Shown here piece after piece: positions 26,525 to 35,259 of a stretch of DNA of 64,000 nt. The stretch is taken from assembly GCF_001541095.1 (NCBI RefSeq), contig NZ_LMXH01000001.1:459465-523464 (forward strand), written 5' to 3'. Both the position numbers and the translations under genes were made by a program. Below the pieces are notes generated by a model. The model saw only the letters and a list, made by a program, of their open reading frames with translations. It did no database searches and was not told the origin of the DNA. Each line of letters begins with the position of its first letter. Position 1 is the stretch's first letter. This DNA is from Paenibacillus sp. FJAT-26967. Its GTDB lineage: Bacteria; Bacillota; Bacilli; Paenibacillales; NBRC-103111.

Positions 26525-27328
26525 ATGGATGGAAGAGATTGGAAGAAGTTTTTGTTTCCTTATGAACAAACCGCAGAAGAACTCAAAATCAAATTCAAAA
26601 CGTTACGGGCGGAACTGAAAAACAGGGAAGAGTATTCCCCTATTGAGTTCGTTACCGGACGCGTTAAGAAAATTTCCAGCATCCTCGAAAAAGCCAAAAA
26701 ATTAAATGTGTCTATGGACGATTTGGAGACCGGTATCGAAGATATCGCGGGAATCCGCATCATGTGCCAGTTTGTGGAAGATATTGAAACACTCCGTGAG
26801 CTGATACATCAGCGTAAAGATATGACCGTCTTATATGAGAAGGATTATGTCGCCAATAAGAAGGAAAGCGGCTACCGGAGCTTCCATATCATTATTGAGT
26901 ATCCGGTACAAACGTCGCTTGGTATGAAAAAGGTGCTTGCCGAGATTCAGCTGCGAACACTGGCGATGAATTTCTGGGCAACGATCGAGCATTCTTTAAA
27001 TTATAAATACAAGGAAAGTATGCTGCCTGATGAAGTCCGGATCCGGCTCAGCAGAGCGGCGGAAGCCGCCTACGTACTCGACCAGGAGATGTCGAATATA
27101 CGGGGTGAAATTGTAGAAGCACAGAAGCTGTTTGAGGATCACTCCAGCCTCGTAACGGTTGTACTGAACTGTATTCAAATGCTGTACTTTTACCACCGGG
27201 TCCGTGAGGCCGTGCAATTTCAAATGCGGTTTAATGAGATATGGGAAAAAGAGGACACAAGAGCGCTCAGAGCCCTTAAGGAAGAAATCGAGGAAGCGAT
27301 TGCCCGTGCCAAGAAGGGCGGGCGCTAG
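26525..27328 (+). CDS. Small alarmone synthetase (RelQ/SasB/YjbM type)
   Basis: A 267-residue (p)ppGpp synthetase without a hydrolase domain. The opening (PYEQTAEELKIKFKTLR, SPIEFVTGRVKKISSILEKA) and core strings (IEDIAGIRIMCQFVEDI, KESGYRSFHIII, EIQLRTLAMNFWATIEHSLNYKY) match YjbM/RelQ closely. The C-terminus continues about 55 residues beyond YjbM with a helical, charged segment (DTRALRALKEEIEEA). Such enzymes make ppGpp/pppGpp in response to cell-wall and other stresses. GGAGG ribosome binding site eight bases before the ATG. Confidence 0.93.
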   Translation: MDGRDWKKFLFPYEQTAEELKIKFKTLRAELKNREEYSPIEFVTGRVKKISSILEKAKKLNVSMDDLETGIEDIAGIRIMCQFVEDIETLRELIHQRKDMTVLYEKDYVANKKESGYRSFHIIIEYPVQTSLGMKKVLAEIQLRTLAMNFWATIEHSLNYKYKESMLPDEVRIRLSRAAEAAYVLDQEMSNIRGEIVEAQKLFEDHSSLVTVVLNCIQMLYFYHRVREAVQFQMRFNEIWEKEDTRALRALKEEIEEAIARAKKGGR

Positions 27329-27421
27329 GGCGGATATTATTTTCTCCGTGACGAAGAGGTCTCCTCAGGTTTGACAATGACCCGCGCCGGTTTTGCCGCC
27401 GATTGCAAGGGGGAGTTAGCG

Positions 27422-27823
27422 ATGCATGTTTACGATCCTCTATACACTGCCTTTTTGTACGAATTTAATATCAGCCGGGATTATTATGAATGCCACGAAG
27501 TACTGGAGAAGCTCTGGCTGGAGGAAGGCCGTAATCCTTATTATCAGGGTTTGCTGCAAATCGCAGTCGCTCTGTACCACCATGGCAACGGGAATGTAAG
27601 GGGAGCAGTTAAGCTGCTGGAAGCGGGGATCTATAAGCTGGAACCTTACAAAGAGCAGATACTGGGCATAGAACTTGGTATCCTATTAGCAGACGCGCGC
27701 CTATACCTGCGGCGGCTGCGCAGCATACAGACACAGCCGTTTGAGCCTTATCCCCTTGACATCCATTATACGGACCGGCAGCTTGAAATGATCATCCGGG
27801 AACGGCACAACTCAGAGAGTTAG
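27422..27823 (+). CDS. DUF309 domain protein
   Basis: A 133-residue helical protein from the ATG at 27422 (GGGGGAG six bases upstream; an earlier in-frame start at 27371 lacks a site). The signature YYECHEVLEKLWLEEGRNPYYQGLLQIAVALYHHGNGN is diagnostic of DUF309, a small all-alpha family with conserved His and Glu residues that may bind metal. Function unknown. It lies between the alarmone synthetase and a VOC gene, all on the plus strand. Confidence 0.85.
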   Translation: MHVYDPLYTAFLYEFNISRDYYECHEVLEKLWLEEGRNPYYQGLLQIAVALYHHGNGNVRGAVKLLEAGIYKLEPYKEQILGIELGILLADARLYLRRLRSIQTQPFEPYPLDIHYTDRQLEMIIRERHNSES

Positions 27824-27859
27824 CTTAAGTATGACTAACACGATCGGGAGTGTGGAACT

Positions 27860-28225
27860 ATGATTATTGGTCTTCATCACGCTCAAATTACAATTCCTCC
27901 GAATCAGGAAGAGCAGGCGAAGCAGTTTTATTGCGGCGTTCTGGGGCTTGAAGAGATCGCGAAACCGGCCGCTTTGGCCGGACGGGGCGGTTTCTGGGTC
28001 ACGGCAGGTGACCGGCAGATTCATATCGGCACAGAGAACGGAGTGGACCGTATGCGGACTAAGGCGCATCTTGCCTATCAGGTGGAGGATATCGCGGAAG
28101 CAGAGTGCAAGCTTGCCGAAGCCGGTATCGAGGTACTGGATGCCGTCCCGATTCCCGGCTATGAACGGTTTGAATTCCGGGATCCATTCGGTAACAGAGT
28201 GGAACTGATTCAAAAAGCGGATTGA
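27860..28225 (+). CDS. VOC family (glyoxalase/dioxygenase fold) protein
   Basis: A 121-residue single VOC domain: IGLHHAQITIP at the start, FYCGVLGLEE, and the C-terminal FRDPFGNRVELIQ. His and Glu residues in these strings are the usual metal ligands. It may be a glyoxalase-like lyase or a binding/resistance protein; no substrate can be assigned. GGGAG ribosome binding site. An inverted repeat GAGCGGC/GCCGCTC follows (28238-28267) but has only a weak T-run. Confidence 0.85.
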   Translation: MIIGLHHAQITIPPNQEEQAKQFYCGVLGLEEIAKPAALAGRGGFWVTAGDRQIHIGTENGVDRMRTKAHLAYQVEDIAEAECKLAEAGIEVLDAVPIPGYERFEFRDPFGNRVELIQKAD

Positions 28226-28433
28226 ACATAGAAGCGGAGCGGCGGACCATGCGTGGTTTGCCGCTCTTGGTTTGTGGGGGCAGAGGTGAGAATGAGAACG
28301 AATGGGAACAGGGAAGATTAATAATAGGATGAAGCAGGAGATTTTGAAATGCTGTACGTGCATGGACTAATTTTCCGTCCCTTGTGAGACCGTTCCTGTG
28401 CCAGAAGGAGAGAGTGCAAACGCTGCTGAACAT

Positions 28434-28475
28434 AAAAAAGGATAGAGACTCAGACGCTATGCTGAGTCTCTATCC
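28434..28475 (-). terminator. Terminator of the CPHC thioredoxin gene
   Basis: GGATAGAGACTCAG/CTGAGTCTCTATCC stem, followed on the minus strand by six U. Confidence 0.9.
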
Positions 28476-28498
28476 CGCTCTCTACTATCCGGTTTAGA

Positions 28499-29008
28499 TT
28501 ACTTGCTCTTATACTTGTTGAAGAACTCTTTGAATTTCTCAGGAGTGTTGCCTTCCGTGGCCCCATTCTCGGGTACGCCGCCTACCATCTTGTCTACCTG
28601 AACGCCATCTTTGTAATAGACGAGTGTAGGTGTGTACTCGATGTTGTATTTCTGCCAGCCTTCTTTGAATTCCAGAAGGTTGAACTGCTTCACATCTACA
28701 CCGAGTTCCTTCTGCAAAGGAACCAGCACCGGCGTGGTTACTTTACAGTGCGGACAATCCGCGCCGTAGAAATACAGGAAGAAGCTTTCTTTGTCAGCGA
28801 TCCGTTTGTCTAATTCTGCCGGTTTGATCAGATTCTGATAATTAGGATCTTCAAGTATGTCGCGGGTAGCGGGTTGAAGTTTGGAAGCCGGTACACCGTA
28901 AAGTTTGTTCGCGGCTTCGTCGTTGCCTTTATTGGATTGCTTTGTTAACACGAAAATCCCGGCAAAGAGGATAATGATAATCCCCAGATAAATGCCTAAC
29001 TTTTTCAT
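28499..29008 (-). CDS. Membrane-anchored thioredoxin-like protein with CPHC site
   Basis: A 169-residue protein with an N-terminal anchor (4-21) and an extracytoplasmic thioredoxin fold. The active site is YGADCPHCK (Cys85, Cys88), the CPHC of oxidising DsbA-like enzymes, combined with a thioredoxin-type cis-Pro in EYTPTLVYY. A disulfide-forming or isomerising role outside the cell is likely. It has its own terminator; no DsbB/BdbC partner is seen. Expressed opposite the rRNA pseudouridine synthase. Confidence 0.85.
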   Translation of the reverse strand: MKKLGIYLGIIIILFAGIFVLTKQSNKGNDEAANKLYGVPASKLQPATRDILEDPNYQNLIKPAELDKRIADKESFFLYFYGADCPHCKVTTPVLVPLQKELGVDVKQFNLLEFKEGWQKYNIEYTPTLVYYKDGVQVDKMVGGVPENGATEGNTPEKFKEFFNKYKSK

Positions 29009-29159
29009 AATACACCCCTCTTGAAATGATCAGAATTACTTTATTTACTTCTGGATGCAGTTGTCAGAATCCTGCTTGTTGTGCCAGAAAAAGTGAGCAT
29101 TTCGTGAAAAAATGAAAAGATTGACGAAAGCTGCGTGTGCAAGAATCGGAGGAATGTAC

Positions 29160-29243
29160 TATAATACGGGTAATTGAGTCGTGCGAATAGGTTGTCCCGA
29201 CACCTGCCCTATCCCTGATGCCTGGGGAAAGAGGGCTTTTATT
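29160..29243 (+). promoter_or_regulatory. Leader with terminator-like hairpin before the pseudouridine synthase
   Basis: TATAAT at 29160-29165 is a probable -10. The leader has a GGTTGTC/GACACC hairpin and then GCCCTATCCC...GGGGAAAGAGGGC (29206-29236) followed by TTTTATT, which resembles an intrinsic terminator 40 bases before the start codon. Confidence 0.4.
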
Positions 29244-29281
29244 ATGGATAGAATAAGAAATCGAGGAGGTGGAACGAATTA

Positions 29282-30049
29282 GTGAAACGCACAACGATAC
29301 GGCTCGACAAATTATTGTCTCATATGGGATGCGGAACCCGCTCCGAACTCAAGAAGCTAGTGAAGCAGGGAGCTATTAAAGTCAATGGTGCACTCGCGAA
29401 GGACAGCGGATTACAGGTTGACCCCGAGGGGGACCGCATCACCGTTAACGGTGAAGAGATACGGTACAGGGAGTTTGTTTATCTGCTGCTCAACAAGCCG
29501 CAGGGTGTCGTATCGGCAACGGAGGATAACCGGGACCGGACTGTGATCGATCTGCTCGGCAAGGAATACGCGCCTTTCGATATTTTTCCGGTAGGGCGGC
29601 TGGACAAAGATACGGAAGGGCTTCTACTCCTTACCAACGACGGTAAGCTGGCCCATAATCTTCTCTCCCCGCGCAAACATGTTCCGAAAACCTATTTTGC
29701 CCATGTAGAAGGAATGGTTGGAGAGAGTGACCGACAGGCATTCGCGGCGGGGGTGGAGTTTGACGACGGCTATATCACGCTACCGGCTGAACTGCGCATC
29801 CTATCCGCCGGGACGGCCGGGGAAACGCCGATGACGCATATTGAGTTAACGATTCATGAAGGTAAGTTCCATCAAGTGAAACGTATGTTTCAGGCAGTCG
29901 GTAAACGAGTCGTTTATCTGAAGCGGATTTCGATGGGCCCCCTGGTACTCGATCCCCTGCTTGGGCTTGGAGATTACCGGGAATTATCGGAAGCCGAGCT
30001 GTCTTTGCTCAAAAATTACGGAACGGGCAGTAAGTATGAAAGAAATTAA
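29282..30049 (+). CDS. rRNA pseudouridine synthase, RsuA/RluB family
   Basis: A 255-residue enzyme with an N-terminal S4 RNA-binding domain (6-52; RLDKLLSHMGCGTRSELKKLVKQG) and a catalytic domain containing PVGRLDKDTEGLLLLTNDG (catalytic Asp108) and KTYFAHVEG. It isomerises a specific uridine in rRNA; the family includes RsuA (16S) and RluB/E/F (23S). The site is not decided by sequence alone; it resembles the short RsuA-like YtzG of Bacillus. The start is GTG, with GGAGG twelve bases upstream, a longish spacing. Confidence 0.9.
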   Translation: MKRTTIRLDKLLSHMGCGTRSELKKLVKQGAIKVNGALAKDSGLQVDPEGDRITVNGEEIRYREFVYLLLNKPQGVVSATEDNRDRTVIDLLGKEYAPFDIFPVGRLDKDTEGLLLLTNDGKLAHNLLSPRKHVPKTYFAHVEGMVGESDRQAFAAGVEFDDGYITLPAELRILSAGTAGETPMTHIELTIHEGKFHQVKRMFQAVGKRVVYLKRISMGPLVLDPLLGLGDYRELSEAELSLLKNYGTGSKYERN

Positions 30050-30069
30050 GTAAGAAAGAAAGAAAGAAA
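30050..30069 (+). repeat. GAAA microsatellite
   Basis: About five tandem GAAA units directly after the stop codon of the pseudouridine synthase gene. A slippage-prone tract in the spacer before the HAD gene. Confidence 0.8.
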
Positions 30070-30172
30070 GCTAGTCTTGCTATATCTGTCGTGGAATGTG
30101 TCCTTGGAAGATGAATCTTACAGGGACAGGCAGCCTACGACCTATAAACGAATGGAGAAGGGAGCCGGCAGC

Positions 30173-30976
30173 ATGGCTTATCAATTAATTGCTCTCGACG
30201 TCGACGGCACCCTGCTGAACGATGATTATTTATTAACGGAACGTACCCGGAATGCGGTAAGGGCTGTACATGAACAAGGAGGCCGGATCGTCCTCTGCAC
30301 CGGAAGAGGTCCGGCAAGTGCAATTCCGGTTCTGGATGAGCTGGGTTTGGAAGGAACCGTTATTACCCATAACGGCGGAGCTACGATTCAAACTCCCGGG
30401 CTGGAGCTTCTGCATCAATATGCATTCCCGGTTGCGCAGATCGCGGAAATGATTGATTACTGCCGCAAGCATGGGGTGCATTTTGATGTGTGCGCGCCGT
30501 TTGATATGTATGTGGAGCGCTGGTCCGAGGTGGAGCAGGCGATGTATAAGAAGTTTTTTGTGACCCCGCATCTTGTGGAGGATGTGACGGCTCTTGAAGT
30601 ATCGCTTGTGAAATTTACTTTGTACAGCGCAGACCCTGCCGTGATGGATGCGGTAGAAAAGGATTGGAGCCTTTCGGGATTGTATGGTGAACTGAGAATG
30701 ATCCGCAGCGGGGAACATTTTATCGATGTCATGCATGAACAAGCTACCAAAGGCAATGCGCTTCGCCGTTTGTGCGCTCAGCTGCAGGTCCATCCGGAAC
30801 ACGTTCTGGCCATCGGCAATTATTACAATGATATAGAAATGCTTTCTTTTGCGGGTCTTGGGATTGCCATGGCGAATTCGCCTGCCGGAGTACTCGAACA
30901 AGCGGATGACAGCACGGCATCCAATAATGAAGACGGCGTAGCTGAGGCATTGGAGAAACACATTTTAAACGGCTGA
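30173..30976 (+). CDS. Cof-type HAD-IIB phosphatase
   Basis: A 267-residue haloacid dehalogenase-type phosphatase. Motif I LIALDVDGTLL (Asp9, Asp11), motif II in IVLCTGRG, and motif IV in AIGNYYNDIEMLSFAGLGIAMANS are all present. The large cap between them marks the Cof/IIB group (YidA, YwpJ), which hydrolyses sugar phosphates or cofactors. The motif reads GNYYND where GD-x-x-ND is usual. The ATG at 30173 has AAGGGAG upstream; an in-frame GTG/ATG extension to 30077 is unlikely. Confidence 0.9.
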   Translation: MAYQLIALDVDGTLLNDDYLLTERTRNAVRAVHEQGGRIVLCTGRGPASAIPVLDELGLEGTVITHNGGATIQTPGLELLHQYAFPVAQIAEMIDYCRKHGVHFDVCAPFDMYVERWSEVEQAMYKKFFVTPHLVEDVTALEVSLVKFTLYSADPAVMDAVEKDWSLSGLYGELRMIRSGEHFIDVMHEQATKGNALRRLCAQLQVHPEHVLAIGNYYNDIEMLSFAGLGIAMANSPAGVLEQADDSTASNNEDGVAEALEKHILNG

Positions 30977-31021
30977 GAAGAAATGAAAAATAGAGTCTAA
31001 TTAAGAAAGGCGGTGCTGCCA

Positions 31022-32524
31022 ATGGTTCAGTCTGGTGACACCCATAAAACCAAAGTTCTGCTTGCCATCATGGTCGTAACATTCTTGTCTTCGATAGAAG
31101 GCACAATCGTGTCCACAGCGATCCCTCGTATTGTCGGTGATTTAGGCGGGATGGATCTTATGAGCTGGGTCGTATCAATTTACCTGCTTACCACTGCCGT
31201 AACCACGCCGATTTTCGGCAAATTGTCCGACTTGTACGGGCGCAAGAAAATTTTCGTTATCGGGACAGGGCTTTTTCTTATCGGTTCTATGTTGTGCGGT
31301 ATTGCGCAGACGATGGAGCAGATGATTGTGTACCGTGCCCTGCAAGGCATTGGCGCCGGCGCCATTCTGCCGGTTACCATGATTATTGTCGGAGATATTT
31401 ATTCTTTCGAGGAGCGTGCCAAAATTCAAGGCTGGATCAGCGGAATCTGGGGATTGTCCGGAATTCTGGGTCCACTGGCAGGCGGCCTGATGGTGGATTA
31501 CGTTTCCTGGCGCTGGATTTTTTATTTTAACATTCCTTTCGGGATAGTCTCGATTGTACTGATTTCCGCTTATCTGCATGAAAGCAAGGTAAGAACGAAA
31601 CGTCCGATTGATTATCCGGGGATTCTCAGTTTCACGGTCTTTACGACCGCGCTCATCTATGCTTTGCTCAGCGGCGGCAGCCAGTATGCCTGGAATTCGC
31701 CGGTGATTGTAGGTCTGTTCGTTATTTCGGCTGTTTTTCTTGTTATCTTTATTGCGGTTGAGAAAAAATCCCCCGAGCCCATGCTGCCGCTTGACTTGTT
31801 TAAGGACAAGCTGCTGACGCTGATTAACTCGGCAGGCTTCCTGCTGAGCGGGCTGCTGGTTGCCGTCACGATCTACTTGCCCCTGTGGGTACAAAGCGTA
31901 AACGGGGAGGGAGCGACAGGCTCCGGGCTCGCCCTGGTCCCGCTTTCCCTGTGCTGGACAGCCGGCGCGGCTTACGCGGGCCGGAAGTTCGTGAAACTGG
32001 GCGTCCGCACCACAGTTCTAATCGGTGTGGCCGCTATTTCTCTGGGTTCTGTCGCCCTTGCATTCATGACGCCTGCTACTCCGTCCTGGATGCTGATCTT
32101 CTACACCGCACTGTTCGGAATCGGCTTCGGGCTATGCTTCACAGCCTATACCATTACGATGCAGTCTGCCGTCGGCTGGCGTATGCGAGGGGTCGCGATG
32201 TCTTCGCATACGTTCATCCGTACGCTCGGCCAGACGCTCGGTATTGCTGTTTTTGGGATGCTGTATAACAATGCCTTGCACAAATATCAGGCGGCTCATC
32301 CCGATACGGTGGGCGGTCTTGATCTCAACAAGGTGATAGGAGCGGAAGGTCGTGCGACAATACCTCCCGAGTCCGCAGCAGGAGTTACAGAGCTGTTTGC
32401 GTTCGGATTGGAGCGGATTTTCATGTCTCTGCTTATCATTGCGGCGGCAAGCGTTCTACTCAGTTTGTTTCTGCCGCAGCGGTTTCATGTTGTTGAAGAG
32501 GAAGAAACTCCGGTTTCCGGTTAA
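31022..32524 (+). CDS. DHA2-family MFS drug exporter (EmrB/QacA type)
   Basis: A 500-residue, 14-helix proton antiporter. Family motifs include SIEGTIVSTAIPRIVGDLGG (helix 1/D1), GKLSDLYGRKKI (A-motif) and RALQGIGAGAILP. Such pumps export lipophilic cations, antibiotics or own products; the substrate is unknown. AAAGGCGG precedes the ATG by eight bases. It follows the HAD gene by ~45 bases on the same strand. A strong terminator follows. Confidence 0.9.
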   Translation: MVQSGDTHKTKVLLAIMVVTFLSSIEGTIVSTAIPRIVGDLGGMDLMSWVVSIYLLTTAVTTPIFGKLSDLYGRKKIFVIGTGLFLIGSMLCGIAQTMEQMIVYRALQGIGAGAILPVTMIIVGDIYSFEERAKIQGWISGIWGLSGILGPLAGGLMVDYVSWRWIFYFNIPFGIVSIVLISAYLHESKVRTKRPIDYPGILSFTVFTTALIYALLSGGSQYAWNSPVIVGLFVISAVFLVIFIAVEKKSPEPMLPLDLFKDKLLTLINSAGFLLSGLLVAVTIYLPLWVQSVNGEGATGSGLALVPLSLCWTAGAAYAGRKFVKLGVRTTVLIGVAAISLGSVALAFMTPATPSWMLIFYTALFGIGFGLCFTAYTITMQSAVGWRMRGVAMSSHTFIRTLGQTLGIAVFGMLYNNALHKYQAAHPDTVGGLDLNKVIGAEGRATIPPESAAGVTELFAFGLERIFMSLLIIAAASVLLSLFLPQRFHVVEEEETPVSG

Positions 32525-32539
32525 GATTGCACGACCCAA

Positions 32540-32573
32540 GGCTTCTCCATGTTTTCGTGGAGGAGCTTTTTTT
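32540..32573 (+). terminator. MFS exporter terminator
   Basis: GGCTTCTCCATG/CGTGGAGGAGC with a TTTT loop and seven T. Confidence 0.85.
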
Positions 32574-32738
32574 AATTGAAGCTAAGATGTCCCTGCATGT
32601 ACTTGCGGTCTAAACGGATTGGAAGTCATCACATATATTCCCGGTGAACGGGATATTCTACTTACTGACAATGATCCGGGAAAAGCCGGGCACGTTGGCT
32701 TTCATCGTCCGGGAATACCGATAAGGGAGGCAGAGCGA

Positions 32739-33785
32739 ATGGCCCATATTGTACTAAGACCCGACTTGAAAACGGCGGGCGGAGAAGTTACGGAAATATT
32801 GGTTGACGGCCGTTTTGCCGGAATTATCAGTTTGGTTTACCGTGAAGGGGAGCGGATGGCCGGGGGTATTCAGCTTGAAGATGTGGAGCTAACGCCTGAG
32901 GATAAGCACGAAGTGGATATTTTTATGCGTGATTATATCCAGTGGCAGGTAGATGCCCTCAATATCCGCGAATGTGATATTGTACTGACTTATGGCAGTT
33001 ACGACTTGATTATCGGTACACCGGAGAATGACTCGGATACGGAAGCCGCTTATACGGACGATGAAACGGAACTCGAATGGACCCGGGATGATTTAGAATA
33101 TGAAGATTATGAACAAGACGGGCTGGAAGACCTTAGTATGGTGGAAAAAGACCATGCAGCCGCCTACGATGCCGAGCCTGACTATGAACTGGTACTTATA
33201 GAAGAAAACCGGGGCCGAGTCCGCTATCAGTTGTTTGATCCGGGTTCGCGCCTTGTGGCGGAGGCCTCATGCCGGATTTACGGTACAGAAGCCGTATGTA
33301 TGCTGGATTGGGTCTTCGATCCTCTGGAAGAGGAGATGGAGCTGGCCTCCAATCTGATCGTAGCCGATTTCCAGGAGGAGGAGACGGAGAATTTCCTGTT
33401 CCACAGCCGGTTCGACGGAGAAATTGTAGACACGCTCGAAATTTCGCTGGAAGAATTCGATGCGGATGAGCTGGATGCGGAAGGGGATGAGTTCTCTGTC
33501 ATCTTATCTCGCGATGATGGGGATACACTGACCTATGAAATATACGATCAGGAGTATGGCGGGCTTCCGGTGGGAATTGCCACGATTGATGTCAGCGAAG
33601 CCGATTGTACAGGATTTATCGACTTTAGTCAGACCGATAATTCGCGGGAGCGTCAAGTGATTGCCGGGCTGCTGATGGAGGAGCTGGATAAAGAGCAGGA
33701 ATATGATTCCTTGCATATTTCGATGCTGTACCGGAATAAGCTGATCGATGAAATTATGTTCGAGAACATCCCGGTTCACCATTAA
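32739..33785 (+). CDS. Acidic hypothetical protein with three internal repeats
   Basis: From the ATG at 32739 (GGGAGG eight bases upstream) the product is 348 residues and very acidic. I do not recognise the family. Three ~90-residue units can be lined up: 3-92 (HIVLRPDL...DIVLTYGSYDLI), 149-235 (YELVLIEENRGRVRYQLFD...DTLEI) and 251-341 (FSVILSRDDGDTLTYEIYD...LIDEIMF). Each has a beta-rich first half and a helical second half. A Glu/Asp/Tyr-rich linker (97-148) separates units 1 and 2. There is no signal peptide. It may be a cytoplasmic scaffold or inhibitor; this is inference only. Confidence 0.75.
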   Translation: MAHIVLRPDLKTAGGEVTEILVDGRFAGIISLVYREGERMAGGIQLEDVELTPEDKHEVDIFMRDYIQWQVDALNIRECDIVLTYGSYDLIIGTPENDSDTEAAYTDDETELEWTRDDLEYEDYEQDGLEDLSMVEKDHAAAYDAEPDYELVLIEENRGRVRYQLFDPGSRLVAEASCRIYGTEAVCMLDWVFDPLEEEMELASNLIVADFQEEETENFLFHSRFDGEIVDTLEISLEEFDADELDAEGDEFSVILSRDDGDTLTYEIYDQEYGGLPVGIATIDVSEADCTGFIDFSQTDNSRERQVIAGLLMEELDKEQEYDSLHISMLYRNKLIDEIMFENIPVHH

Positions 33786-33795
33786 CTGCATAAAC

Positions 33796-33832
33796 AAGAA
33801 GCAAGGGTCATGAAGAGACCCTTGCTTCTTTT
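33796..33832. terminator. Terminator between the triple-repeat gene and trxA
   Basis: AAGAAGCAAGGGTC/GACCCTTGCTTCTTTT stem, usable in both directions. Confidence 0.85.
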
Positions 33833-33860
33833 GATTGGTGCATTCATTTTATTTCATTAT

Positions 33861-34178
33861 TTATTTGTGCTCGTTTACGAGTGCTTTGAGTGTCTGTATA
33901 GATTGCACACCTACAAACGATTTCACTTCCGTACCGTTCTTAAACAATTTCAAAGTAGGGATGCTCATAACTCCGAATTTAGACGGTGTTTCCGGGTTGT
34001 CGTCCACGTTCATTTTAGCGATGGTGACAGCTTCTCCGGCTTCAGCATTCAATTCATCCAGAATAGGGCTCTGCATTTTGCAAGGACCGCACCAAGGTGC
34101 CCAGAAGTCGACAAGTACAAGGTCGTTGCCGGCGAGTGTTTCCTGGAAATTCTGATCGTTAATTGTAATCAAAGACAT
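33861..34178 (-). CDS. trxA: Thioredoxin
   Basis: A 105-residue cytosolic thioredoxin with FWAPWCGPCK (Cys30, Cys33), the conserved Asp in VDF, and cis-Pro in MSIPTLKLF. It reduces disulfides in ribonucleotide reductase, peroxiredoxins such as the tpx product in this window, and others. A sigma-A promoter lies ~150 bases upstream, with a GTAAC/GTTAC palindrome in the leader. Length and sequence are entirely typical. Confidence 0.97.
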   Translation of the reverse strand: MSLITINDQNFQETLAGNDLVLVDFWAPWCGPCKMQSPILDELNAEAGEAVTIAKMNVDDNPETPSKFGVMSIPTLKLFKNGTEVKSFVGVQSIQTLKALVNEHK

Positions 34179-34296
34179 AGGTATCCCTCCGTTTATCGAT
34201 ATTATTTATCTAAAAAGCTCCTTAACCTATGCGGCACTTATGCCTTATAGGCGTTAACCGAAGTTAACGGGGAGGCGTTTTATAAAAAGAAAAACT

Positions 34297-34353
34297 GTAA
34301 CTATTTAAGTTACTTATATCTATCATATTAAATATTACAGTTAAAAATGTCAA
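34297..34353 (-). promoter_or_regulatory. trxA promoter and leader palindrome
   Basis: On the minus strand TTGACA (34348-34353), 17-bp spacer, TAATAT (34325-34330). Downstream, GTAAC-TATTTAA-GTTAC (34297-34313) is a perfect inverted repeat near the start of transcription, a candidate operator or RNA hairpin. Confidence 0.65.
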
Positions 34354-34414
34354 GACCAACTTTCCACATTCGACATTTTCAGTCATAATCGAAGTGGAAG
34401 GAAGTGGAACGTAT

Positions 34415-34684
34415 ATGAGTGTCCTGCAAAATGAATTGACACATCTTATCTTCCTCGCGGAGGTAGTTCTTACCGCACGTAAGAAAGATTTGATGGAAGA
34501 GACGCTGCAGTGTCTGCTGTATGTGATCAAATCGCTGCCTGAGGTAGAAGTTCCGGATTCTGTAGGGGACCAAATCGCACAGCTGACACAGAGGATAGAA
34601 GATCGTTTGCGTCAGGAGAACGAACGGATTCAAGAAATCCACGCCAACATTGCACATACAAACAGGCCAGCCCCTTCCAGATAG
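34415..34684 (+). CDS. Small helical hypothetical protein
   Basis: An 89-residue product (MSVLQNELTHLIFLAEVVLTARKKDL...) predicted to be mostly helical and amphipathic, with a polar C-terminal stretch ending in AHTNRPAPSR. GGAAGTGGA precedes the ATG by about seven bases. I do not recognise the family. A terminator hairpin starts at its stop codon. A decayed copy of its last ~10 codons lies at 35347-35380, part of the tandem duplication that carries the XRE genes. Confidence 0.65.
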   Translation: MSVLQNELTHLIFLAEVVLTARKKDLMEETLQCLLYVIKSLPEVEVPDSVGDQIAQLTQRIEDRLRQENERIQEIHANIAHTNRPAPSR

Positions 34685-34698
34685 AAGGGGTATTTTTT
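34671..34698 (+). terminator. Terminator of the small helical gene
   Basis: CCCCTT-CCAGATAG-AAGGGG followed by TATTTTTT; it overlaps the stop codon region. A diverged copy (CCCTT/AAGGG, CCTTTTT) is in unit 2. Confidence 0.8.
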
Positions 34699-34792
34699 GT
34701 ACCTATAATGAGACAATCCCTCTGTATACGGATACGTTAAATCCGCCCAGAGGGATTGATCATGTCCAGCCGTTATGCAGCATTGCTTAAGT

Positions 34793-35188
34793 CTAAGAAC
34801 CAGATTCGGAATCGGATGGTTTGTTACGTTCTTTCCAGAACAAGGCGCTGAGCATACGCTCAATCCATTCCTTATCCATATCGGTCAGTTCGATACCGTC
34901 AAATATAAGATCATTGTCATGCAGAAATCTCCGCAGATTAACGGGCGTCTTGGGTAAGAGCACCTCAGCATCCGGAGATTCCAGGTAACCTGCGATCGTC
35001 ATTAGATCCGCATAAGGAATATTAAGGCCTTCGGACAGCTTCATTAACACCTCGGGAGAGGGGACATTACGGTTTCCGTTCTCCAACTGCGAAATATAAC
35101 CGGCTGAAACGCCTGAGCGGTCCGCCAATTCACGAATCGTGTACCCTTTAAGTTTGCGGAGATCTCTGAGTTTATCATAGAAAAACAT
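34793..35188 (-). CDS. XRE-family regulator, copy 1 of a tandem pair
   Basis: A 131-residue regulator with an N-terminal HTH (LRKLKGYTIRELADRSGVSAGYISQLENGNR, about 8-42; helix-turn-helix of Cro/cI type) and a C-terminal helical part (FLHDNDLIFDG, DKEWIERMLSALFWKE). The ATG is seven bases after AGGTG, as in copy 2. The promoter is TTGAAA-N17-TATGAT with a GTAAAC-ATTA-GTTAAC element just downstream, suggesting autorepression. It differs from copy 2 at 15 of 131 positions, mostly in 64-82 and the C-terminus; the HTH recognition region is identical. Confidence 0.9.
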   Translation of the reverse strand: MFFYDKLRDLRKLKGYTIRELADRSGVSAGYISQLENGNRNVPSPEVLMKLSEGLNIPYADLMTIAGYLESPDAEVLLPKTPVNLRRFLHDNDLIFDGIELTDMDKEWIERMLSALFWKERNKPSDSESGS

Positions 35189-35208
35189 AGGCAAGCACCT
35201 GCGATCTG

Positions 35209-35259
35209 GTAAACATTAGTTAACATTTTTATCATATCAGGGAAAATAAGGTTTTTCAA
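35209..35259 (-). promoter_or_regulatory. Promoter and candidate operator of XRE copy 1
   Basis: Minus strand: TTGAAA (35254-35259), 17-bp spacer, TATGAT (35231-35236). GTAAACATTAGTTAAC (35209-35224) follows the -10 and is conserved exactly in copy 2. Confidence 0.75.
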
